Origin: Chloroflexota bacterium
GTDB lineage: Bacteria > Chloroflexota > Dehalococcoidia > UBA6926 > JACQUM01
Direction of reading: 5' to 3'
NCBI GenBank assembly: GCA_016210295.1
Contig: JACQUM010000126.1
Location: 1 to 16,427 of the forward strand
Length of the DNA: 16,427 nt
The notes beneath the pieces are model-generated. The model did not search any database, was not told the DNA's origin, and saw nothing but the letters and a program-made list of their open reading frames with translations. Both the position numbers and the translations under genes were made by a program. Positions 1 to 5,837 of this stretch are shown here, piece after piece; the stretch's first letter is position 1, and the number at the start of each line of letters is the position of its first letter.

Positions 1-1
1 G

Positions 2-385
2 GCGTACGATATGCCCGGGCGCAAGATAGACGGGATGAACGTCCTGGAGGTTCGGCAGGTCACCAGAGAGGTCGTTGCGTGGGTCCGCCAGGGAAACGGG
101 CCCTACTTCCTGGAGGCGATGACCTACCGGTTCAAGGGCCACTCCATGGCCGACCCTTCCGACTATCGGAAGAAGTCGGAAGAGGAGCAGTGGCGCCAGC
201 GGGACCCCATCCTGCGGTTCCGGGCTTACCTCCTGGAGCACGAGCACGTGCAGGGGAAAGAGTTGGACAGCATCGATGAGGAAATGGAGCGAGAGATGGA
301 TGCGGCGGTCCAGTTCGCCGATGAAAGCCCTGAGCCGGAGCTGCACACTCTGTTCGACGATATATACGCTGACCAGGTAGGCTGA
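2..385 (+). CDS. pdhA: Pyruvate dehydrogenase E1 component, alpha subunit (C-terminal part, cut by window start)
   Basis: This is the last 127 residues of a thiamin-diphosphate-dependent E1 alpha subunit. The frame is open to the window edge, so the true start lies outside; the ATG at 11 is internal. Visible family signatures are the PGRKIDGMNVLEV segment near the start and the TYRFKGHSMADPSDYR segment, which is the conserved loop of E1 alpha that carries the phosphorylation sites in eukaryotic homologues. With E1 beta it forms the alpha2beta2 decarboxylase that passes an acyl group to the lipoyl arm of E2 in the cytoplasm. The stop is 4 nt before the E1 beta start, so the two are translationally close. 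Pyruvate is the most likely substrate; acetoin or a branched-chain 2-oxoacid cannot be excluded from this fragment. Confidence 0.92.
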   Translation, partial: AYDMPGRKIDGMNVLEVRQVTREVVAWVRQGNGPYFLEAMTYRFKGHSMADPSDYRKKSEEEQWRQRDPILRFRAYLLEHEHVQGKELDSIDEEMEREMDAAVQFADESPEPELHTLFDDIYADQVG

Positions 386-389
386 AGCG

Positions 390-1361
390 ATGCCCGTGAT
401 AACGTACAGAGAGGCTGTAAGCCGGGGGCTGCGGGAAGCCCTGGACGCCGATGATCGCGTGTTCACCATGGGCGAGGACGTGGGCGCTTACGGAGGCTCC
501 TACGCCGTGACCAAGGGTTTCCTGGCCCAGTATGGCCCCAAGCGGATCAAGGATTTCCCCATCTCGGAGTCGGTGCTGGTCGGATGCGGAGTGGGTGCGG
601 CCCTGGGAGGTCTCCGGCCCGTGGTGGAGATCATGACCATCAACTTCAGCCTGCTGGCCATGGACCAGATTGTGAACGTCGCCGCCAAGTTCCGCTACAT
701 GTCGGGGGGTCAGTTCACCGTGCCCCTGGTCATCCGGACGGTGACCGGAGGAGGACGGCAGCTCGCCGCGACCCACTCCCAGAGCCTGGAGTCCTGGTAC
801 GCGCGCGTGCCGGGGTTGAAGGTCGTCTTTCCCGCCACGCCTTCCGACGCCCTGGGCCTGCTCCGCTCCGCCGTGGAGGACATGAACCCCGTCTTCTTCG
901 TCGAGCACGCGACCCTCTACGGCGCCCGCGGGGAGGTGCCCGAAGAGCGTTACACCGTGCCCATCGGCGTGGCCGACGTGAAACGGGAGGGGACGGACCT
1001 GACTCTCGTCACCTACGGAGGGATGGTCCCGGTGGCCCTCCGAGCGGCGGAGGCCTTGGCTCGGGACGGTGTCCAGACGGAGGTGGTGGACCTGCGCAGC
1101 CTGCGCCCGTTGGACGAGGAAGCCGTCCTGCGCTCTGTCCGGAAGACCCACCGGGTGGTGGTCGTGGAAGAGACGTGGCAGTTCGGGGGCTTCGCGGGGG
1201 AGATCGCCGCCCTGGTCAACGAGAAGGCCTTCGACGACCTCGATGGCCCTGTCCTGCGGGTAGGGGGCGCCGACGTTCCGACTCCCTATGCTCAGCCACT
1301 GGAGACGGCGACCATCCCGAGCGAGACTCAGGTGGTGGCCACGGCGAAGAGGCTCTTCTGA
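390..1361 (+). CDS. pdhB: Pyruvate dehydrogenase E1 component, beta subunit
   Basis: A complete 323-residue E1 beta subunit, the normal family length. The N-terminal half carries the pyrimidine-binding fold, with MGEDVGAYGG at about 27-36 and DFPISE at 55-60. By family analogy Glu60 is the residue that activates the thiamin cofactor. The C-terminal transketolase-C domain begins near 190 with LTLVTYGGMVPVAL and includes VVDLRSLRPLD and VVVEETWQFGGFAGEI. It pairs with the alpha subunit immediately upstream (4-nt gap) to decarboxylate a 2-oxoacid and reductively acylate E2. The next gene, E2, is separated by 223 bp containing a large inverted repeat, so E1 and E2 expression may be partly uncoupled. 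Pyruvate specificity is inferred from context. Confidence 0.94.
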   Translation: MPVITYREAVSRGLREALDADDRVFTMGEDVGAYGGSYAVTKGFLAQYGPKRIKDFPISESVLVGCGVGAALGGLRPVVEIMTINFSLLAMDQIVNVAAKFRYMSGGQFTVPLVIRTVTGGGRQLAATHSQSLESWYARVPGLKVVFPATPSDALGLLRSAVEDMNPVFFVEHATLYGARGEVPEERYTVPIGVADVKREGTDLTLVTYGGMVPVALRAAEALARDGVQTEVVDLRSLRPLDEEAVLRSVRKTHRVVVVEETWQFGGFAGEIAALVNEKAFDDLDGPVLRVGGADVPTPYAQPLETATIPSETQVVATAKRLF

Positions 1362-1397
1362 GGCGGCCGCCTCGCGCTGAGCTCGTTCAGAAACATG

Positions 1398-1498
1398 TGA
1401 GACGGAGCAGATTGACCCCTATCCCCCTCCCCTGCGGGTACGAGCCGGGACCGACTCCGTGGAGCCGCGGGGGAGGGGGATAGCCCGCTCCCGTCTCA
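1398..1498. repeat. Large nested inverted repeat between pdhB and pdhC
   Basis: Inner arms of 19 nt at 1419-1437 (CTATCCCCCTCCCCTGCGG) and 1465-1483 pair with one mismatch around a 27-nt loop. Outer arms TGAGACGG (1398-1405) and CCGTCTCA (1491-1498) pair perfectly. The left inner arm is pyrimidine-rich and the right arm purine-rich. No U-tract follows, so it is not a standard intrinsic terminator. It could be an attenuating or RNA-stabilising hairpin between E1 and E2, or a copy of a dispersed palindromic element. The pairing is seen directly; the role is not known. Confidence 0.75.
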
Positions 1499-1501
1499 TA
1501 G

Positions 1502-1516
1502 GTACTGAACTAGTAC
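1502..1516. promoter_or_regulatory. Short palindrome upstream of the pdhC promoter (possible operator)
   Basis: GTACT and AGTAC are perfect inverted 5-mers separated by 5 nt. They lie 6 nt upstream of the candidate -35 hexamer for pdhC. Position and symmetry are compatible with a regulator site, but short palindromes arise by chance and no known operator is recognised. Confidence 0.2.
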
Positions 1517-1522
1517 ACGCGC

Positions 1523-1551
1523 TTGATTTCCGCCAAACGCGCCCCTAGACT
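1523..1551 (+). promoter_or_regulatory. Candidate sigma-70-type promoter for pdhC
   Basis: TTGATT (1523-1528) and TAGACT (1546-1551) are separated by exactly 17 nt and each matches the consensus at four of six positions. Transcription would start near 1558, leaving about a 27-nt leader before the pdhC ATG at 1585. An AGAGGA ribosome binding site precedes the ATG. This would let E2 be expressed apart from E1. Confidence 0.45.
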
Positions 1552-1584
1552 GGGCTGGTTCCCATACGACGAAGAGGAAAAGAC

Positions 1585-2820
1585 ATGGCCACTGAGATCG
1601 TAATGCCCAAAATGGGTTACGACATGCGCGAGGGGAAGATCATCCGCTGGCTGAAGAAGGAAGGCGACGCCGTGGCCCGGGGGGAGGCGGTGGCGGAGAT
1701 CGAGTCGGAGAAGGCGACCCTGGAGGTCGAGGCCTTCGCCTCGGGCATCCTCACGAAGATCTACGTGGCCGAGGGGGCAACCGTCCCGGTGGGCGATGTC
1801 TTGGCGGTCATCGGAGCGGCGGACGAGGCGATCCCAGAGAGGCCAGGCCGCGTGGGCGTCTCCGGTGCCGTCGCGCAGGCCGCCCCCTCTCGCCCGGCGG
1901 AAACCGCAAAGACCCCTGCGCGAGAGCCATCGGAGGAGAGAGTGAGAGCCACGCCCGTCGCTCACCGCCTGGCGGAGGAGCGCGGGGTGGACCTCCACCA
2001 GGTCAAGGGCACGGGTCCGGGAGGGCGCATCGGCAAGGAAGATGTAGAGGCCTACGTCGCTCAGGCCCCGGCCCCTGCGCCGACGGTCGCCCCGGCTCCG
2101 GTGGCTGCCCCTCAGGCCGTATCTCTCCCAGGCATCTTCATCCCCGCCGGCCTCACGCCCATGCGCCAGGCCATCGCCCGGCGGATGTCGCTGAGCAAGC
2201 CTGGCGCGCCTCACTACTACATCACCGTGGAAGCGGAGATGACGGCAGCCATGGAGCTCCGGCGTGAGCTGAACGCCGAGCTGAGGAAAGAGGAAGACCG
2301 GATCAGCGTCAACGACATGATCATCAAGGCCAGCGTCCTGGCTCTGCGGAAGCACATGGAGTTCAACGTCTTCGTTCTCCCCGAAGGGATCCAACCGCAA
2401 GCTGAGATCGTCATCGGGATCGCGGTGGCCCTGGAGGAGGGACTCATCGCCCCGGCCATTCCCGGGAGCGGCACGGCTTCCCTCCTGGAGATCGCGCGAG
2501 CCAGCCGCGACGTGGCGGAGCGGGCGCGTCAGGGCCGCCTCCGGCCCGAAGAGTACGCCGGAGGCACCTTTGCCATCTCCAACCTGGGGATGTACGACGT
2601 CGAGCGGTTCATGGCCATCGTCACCCCGCCCAACGCGTCCGCCCTGGCCGTCGGCTCCATCCGGCAGAAGCCTGTGGTTAAGGACAACCAGATCGTCGTG
2701 GCCCAGGTGATGGTCCTCACCCTCTCCGCCGATCACCGGGCGACAGACGGGGCGCAGGGCGCCCAGTTCCTGGTCGAGATCAAGCGCTACCTGGAGAGGC
2801 CCTCCCTGCTCCTCCTGTAA
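1585..2820 (+). CDS. pdhC: Dihydrolipoamide acetyltransferase (E2) of the pyruvate dehydrogenase complex
   Basis: A complete 411-residue E2 with the full domain order. One lipoyl domain spans about 1-78, with lipoyl-lysine Lys43 in ESEKATLEVEA. The peripheral subunit-binding domain is at about 121-158 (RATPVAHRLAEERGVDL, then GTGPGGRIGKEDVEAYV). An Ala-Pro-rich flexible linker spans about 160-182, and the acyltransferase core runs from about 188 to the end. The catalytic motif is DHRATDG, with His384 and Asp388. It takes the acyl group from E1 on its swinging arm, transfers it to CoA and forms the structural core of the complex. The ATG is preceded by AGAGGA. The E3 dihydrolipoamide dehydrogenase is not within the window downstream. 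The acyl group is called acetyl from context; an acetoin or branched-chain E2 has the same architecture. Confidence 0.93.
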   Translation: MATEIVMPKMGYDMREGKIIRWLKKEGDAVARGEAVAEIESEKATLEVEAFASGILTKIYVAEGATVPVGDVLAVIGAADEAIPERPGRVGVSGAVAQAAPSRPAETAKTPAREPSEERVRATPVAHRLAEERGVDLHQVKGTGPGGRIGKEDVEAYVAQAPAPAPTVAPAPVAAPQAVSLPGIFIPAGLTPMRQAIARRMSLSKPGAPHYYITVEAEMTAAMELRRELNAELRKEEDRISVNDMIIKASVLALRKHMEFNVFVLPEGIQPQAEIVIGIAVALEEGLIAPAIPGSGTASLLEIARASRDVAERARQGRLRPEEYAGGTFAISNLGMYDVERFMAIVTPPNASALAVGSIRQKPVVKDNQIVVAQVMVLTLSADHRATDGAQGAQFLVEIKRYLERPSLLLL

Positions 2821-2959
2821 CGCCCTTACGCCGTAGGCGGACGAAGAATCTGCCTCCCTCTGGCGCCGCTCATGGCGAGCCAGTCGAATTTATGGAGCGG
2901 GTAGTCCTAAAGGGGAGCCTCTCTGGGCCCTGTCGAGCGGGGGAAGCGGGCCTGAAATC

Positions 2960-3163
2960 TCAACAAGAGTAGCGGGGGAACTGGTTTTGGAAACCCGCCT
3001 TGAACTCCGTTAGCCCAAGGCAGACGACATGCCAGGCCAGGAGGAGCGACCCGCTCTCGGCCCGGGGCGGCCAGGAGGCCGCTTTGGTGACGTAGAAGGC
3101 CTCCTCTCCCTCTCCGATGGGGCTTCGGCAGACCTCGCAGACCAGGCCTTCGGCGGCGGGCAT
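2960..3163 (-). CDS. Small Cys/His-rich protein, possibly zinc-binding, function unknown
   Basis: A 67-residue frame that I do not recognise. It has a CxxC pair (Cys9, Cys12 in LVCEVCRSPIGEGEEAFYV) and a later HxxC pair (His45, Cys48 in AWHVVCLGL), a spacing that could hold one zinc ion; a further Cys is the last residue. The ATG at 3163 is chosen because AGAGG lies 5 nt upstream; a GTG two codons earlier is in frame but overlaps that site. No signal peptide or membrane segment is seen. It follows the metallo-hydrolase by 97 nt on the same strand and faces pdhC convergently. The Cys/His pattern, ribosome binding site and sensible composition argue for a real gene, but it could be a chance frame. 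Confidence 0.5.
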   Translation of the reverse strand: MPAAEGLVCEVCRSPIGEGEEAFYVTKAASWPPRAESGSLLLAWHVVCLGLTEFKAGFQNQFPRYSC

Positions 3164-3260
3164 AGTCACCTCTGGGGGAGTCTTTTCCAGTTTAGCGCGT
3201 TCCCGGCCCGCATTGGTGTCCGATTGAGCTGCTGCTTGCTCTCTTGTTCGACGAGCGGCT

Positions 3261-4103
3261 CTAGAGAGCGGACCACAAGCGGCGGCCCTGCATCAGCACC
3301 ACCTTCCCGATGTTGGAGTTGATGGGGAAGTGGCCTGCGGCGATGACCATTCCCTCCTGCTGGGCCCGCTCCAGCAAGGCGCGGCGGCTTCTCCGGGCCG
3401 TCTCCTTGTCCATGTCGGCCCCCACGCACCAGTCGGGCTCGGAGACCTGGGCCGCGCTGTGCATGACGTCGCCGACGATCACCCCGTTCTGGCCGCGGGA
3501 GCTGATGAGCACGCTGATATGGCCTGGCGTGTGGCCTGGAGTGGCCCAGATGCGTACCTCGGAGGTGACGAAGTCGTTGTTCCCCACCAGGTCCATCACC
3601 CGCGCCTCCAGAAGGGGGACGACGTTTTCCTTCACTGCTGGGTTCTTCTCCAGGTTCTCCGGTCGGGCGAAGTGCTCCCAGTCGCCCCGAGGAATGAGGT
3701 AGCGGGCGCGGGGGAAGGTTGGACGAGCCTTCCCCTCCTGACGGGTCACGTTCCAGCCGATGTGGTCTCCGTGGAGGTGAGTGATCACGACGGCAGAGAC
3801 ATCCTCCGGCTGGACGCTCGCTTTCCTGAGGTTGTCCATCAACTGACCTCGGACGCCGCCGAACTGCTCGAAGGGCCCGGGGCCCAGGCCGGTGTCCACC
3901 AGGACAGTGCGTCCGACGGAGCGGAGGAGAAAGAAGCCGAAGTTGGTGCGGAAGTTTCCCTGCCCGTCGAGAAGGCTTTTATATGGCTCCCAGGCGGAGG
4001 AGGGAACATCGGGGAAGAACTGGGCAGGCGGGAAGCCGCTGGGCGGCGCGGCGTCCACGAAAGCCCGGACCTCCACGTTTCCGATGGTCACCCTGTCCGC
4101 CAT
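3261..4103 (-). CDS. Metallo-beta-lactamase-fold hydrolase (AiiA/lactonase-like group)
   Basis: A complete 280-residue MBL-fold enzyme. The HxHxDH metal motif is HLHGDH (His109, His111, Asp113, His114). The later metal ligands fit ATPGHTPGH (His195), GDVMH (Asp212) and AAGHFP (His258), giving a full dinuclear-zinc set. LVDTGLGPGP at 68-77 is the usual strand-loop of the fold. No signal peptide is seen, so it is probably cytoplasmic. Length and motif spacing resemble the AiiA-type N-acyl-homoserine lactonase and broad-specificity lactonase branch, but substrate cannot be read from sequence. The ATG at 4103 has GAAGG 7 nt upstream and is preferred over an in-frame TTG at 4130 that overlaps the argD stop. 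It is 23 nt after argD and probably in the same transcript. Confidence 0.85.
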   Translation of the reverse strand: MADRVTIGNVEVRAFVDAAPPSGFPPAQFFPDVPSSAWEPYKSLLDGQGNFRTNFGFFLLRSVGRTVLVDTGLGPGPFEQFGGVRGQLMDNLRKASVQPEDVSAVVITHLHGDHIGWNVTRQEGKARPTFPRARYLIPRGDWEHFARPENLEKNPAVKENVVPLLEARVMDLVGNNDFVTSEVRIWATPGHTPGHISVLISSRGQNGVIVGDVMHSAAQVSEPDWCVGADMDKETARRSRRALLERAQQEGMVIAAGHFPINSNIGKVVLMQGRRLWSAL

Positions 4104-4126
4104 GAAGGCACCTTCTCCTCGTAGAG

Positions 4127-5338
4127 TCAAGGATTGTTGCGTGGCGTGGACTTTTCCGCCTCAGCGACAGAGGCCTCCAGGATTCCCACCGCCTCGTCGG
4201 CCTCAGCCTCGGTGAGGACGAGAGGGGGCATGAGCCGGACGGCGTTGGGGCGGACGCGGTTCACCAGGAGACCGCGGGCCATGCACGCCTCGAGGACCTG
4301 CTGGCCCGCCTCGCGGGTGAACTGGACAGCCCAGAGGAGGCCCATCCCCCGGACCTCCTGAACGAGGGGATAGCGGCGAGCCAGCTCCAGCAACCGCTGT
4401 CGGAGATGGCCCCCGGCTCTCTGGACGTGGGCGGGGATGTCCTGCTCCAAGACTGTTCGCAGGACGGCCAGGGAGGCGGCGCAGGCGAGGGGGTTGCCTC
4501 CAAAAGTGCTCCCGTGGTCGCCGAAGGTGAGGACGTTCGCCTTCTCCGTCACCAGGAACGCGCCGATGGGCATCCCACCACCCAACCCCTTGGCCAGGGC
4601 GATACCGTCCGGCACGATGTCGAAGTTCTGGTAGCCGAACAGGGTGCCCAAGCGGCCTATCCCCGTCTGGACCTCGTCCAGGAAAAGGAGGAGGCCCCGC
4701 TCGTCGCACCAGCGGCGGACCTGCGCCAGATAACCGGGAGCAGGCACGATCACGCCCCCCTCGCCCTGGACGGGCTCCAGGAGCACGGCCACCGTCTTCT
4801 CCGTCGTCGCCGCCATGATGGCCTCGACACTGTTGAACTCCACGTGGACGAAGCCAGGGAGGAGGGGAGTGAAGGGCTCCTGGTAGTGAGGCTGTCCGGT
4901 GGCCGAGATGGAGCCCATGGTGCGGCCGTGAAAGGAGTTCTGGGCGGTGATCATCTCATAAGCCCCGTTTTTCTTGGCCTTGCCGTACCTTCGGGCCGTC
5001 TTGATGAGCCCCTCGACGGCCTCGGTGCCGCTGTTGGTGAAGAACACCCGGGAGAAGTCGCTGTTTTGGACGAGGGCCTGGGCCAGTTCCACCTGGGGGG
5101 CCGTGTAGAACTGGTTAGACGTATGGATGAGAGTCGCGGCCTGTTCCTGGATGGCCTTGACCAGGGTGGGGTGGCAGTGGCCCAGGATGTCCGCCGCCCA
5201 CCCGCCGACGAAGTCCAGGTACTGGCGCCCCTTGTCGTCCCAGACGCGGACCCCCTGTCCGCGGACCAGGGTCACCGGCGTCCGGCGCACCGTCTGGAGG
5301 TAGTACTTCGCCTCCAGTGCCTGCCAGTCGGTGGTCAT
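4127..5338 (-). CDS. argD: Acetylornithine aminotransferase (class III PLP aminotransferase)
   Basis: A complete 403-residue class III aminotransferase, a normal ArgD length. PLP-site features are NSGTEA at 102-107, FHGRT at 136-140, LDEVQTGIGR at 220-229 (Asp221 contacting the pyridine nitrogen) and ALAKGLGGG with Schiff-base Lys250. The reaction expected is transfer of the amino group from glutamate to N-acetylglutamate semialdehyde, giving N-acetylornithine, in the cytoplasm. ArgD, ornithine, GABA and LysJ-type aminotransferases are hard to separate by motif; argB and argJ in the same run make the arginine assignment the best one. It begins 40 nt after the RidA-family gene and ends 23 nt before the MBL hydrolase. 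Confidence 0.9.
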   Translation of the reverse strand: MTTDWQALEAKYYLQTVRRTPVTLVRGQGVRVWDDKGRQYLDFVGGWAADILGHCHPTLVKAIQEQAATLIHTSNQFYTAPQVELAQALVQNSDFSRVFFTNSGTEAVEGLIKTARRYGKAKKNGAYEMITAQNSFHGRTMGSISATGQPHYQEPFTPLLPGFVHVEFNSVEAIMAATTEKTVAVLLEPVQGEGGVIVPAPGYLAQVRRWCDERGLLLFLDEVQTGIGRLGTLFGYQNFDIVPDGIALAKGLGGGMPIGAFLVTEKANVLTFGDHGSTFGGNPLACAASLAVLRTVLEQDIPAHVQRAGGHLRQRLLELARRYPLVQEVRGMGLLWAVQFTREAGQQVLEACMARGLLVNRVRPNAVRLMPPLVLTEAEADEAVGILEASVAEAEKSTPRNNP

Positions 5339-5378
5339 GGAATGCTCTTCTGAGGCCTTGTTCGCTGACTGCTTCGCA

Positions 5379-5837
5379 CTACCGCACCTCCAGCACCAGC
5401 TCGATCTCGACGGGAGCGTTCAGGGGCAGGGAGGCGACGCCCACCGTGGTCCGAGCGTGGCGCCCCTTCTCGCCCCAGAGCTGGATGAGGACCTCCGAGG
5501 CGGCGTTGCTGACGGGCGTCATGCTGGTGAGGTCGGGTGAGGCGTTGACGTAGGCCGTCATGCGAACGACTCGCGCCACTCTCTCCAGGCTTCCCAGGAG
5601 AGACGTGGCGGAGGCGAGGGCATTGAGGACGGCCCCTCGGGCGGCCTCCTGGGCCTGCTCCACGGTCACCTCTCTCCCCACCTTCCCCTGGATCGCCGTC
5701 ACCTGGCTCGCAGGCGGAAGGTGCCCCGCCAGGAAGAGGAGGCTGTCCACCTGGACGCCCGGGACGTAGCTTCCCGCGGGCTGGGGTGGCGGAGGAAGCT
5801 TCAGGCCCAGCTGTACGAGTCGCTCCTCCACGCTCAC
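5379..5837 (-). CDS. RidA/YjgF/YER057c/UK114-family protein
   Basis: A 152-residue RidA-family protein. The C-terminal signature is HARTTVGVASLPLNAPVEIELVLEV. Arg129 aligns with the substrate-binding arginine of enamine/imine deaminases (E. coli Arg105), so deaminase activity is possible. The N-terminal 20 residues (VSVEERLVQLGLKLPPPPQP) and the length point to the longer subfamily rather than classical 125-residue RidA. The start is a GTG at 5837 that overlaps the TGA of the upstream UPF0182 gene in a GTGA junction, indicating translational coupling; the open frame extends further upstream but that part lies inside the previous gene. It is 40 nt before argD, and RidA proteins commonly protect PLP enzymes from 2-aminoacrylate. 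The exact substrate is inferred. Confidence 0.87.
   Translation of the reverse strand: MSVEERLVQLGLKLPPPPQPAGSYVPGVQVDSLLFLAGHLPPASQVTAIQGKVGREVTVEQAQEAARGAVLNALASATSLLGSLERVARVVRMTAYVNASPDLTSMTPVSNAASEVLIQLWGEKGRHARTTVGVASLPLNAPVEIELVLEVR

Noticed and set aside
1419..1483. Intrinsic terminator after pdhB
   Set aside because: The stem is strong but no U-tract follows on either strand, so Rho-independent termination is not supported.
2821..2959. Possible terminator in the gap after pdhC
   Set aside because: Only weak short hairpins (CGCC…GGCG at 2821-2838, GGCCC…GGGCC near 2926-2952) without a U-tract; nothing I would call.
3029..3322. Plus-strand 97-residue open frame in the gap between pdhC and the MBL hydrolase
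   Set aside because: No ribosome binding site or recognisable motif, and it overlaps a better minus-strand frame with CxxC and HxxC pairs as well as the end of the hydrolase gene.
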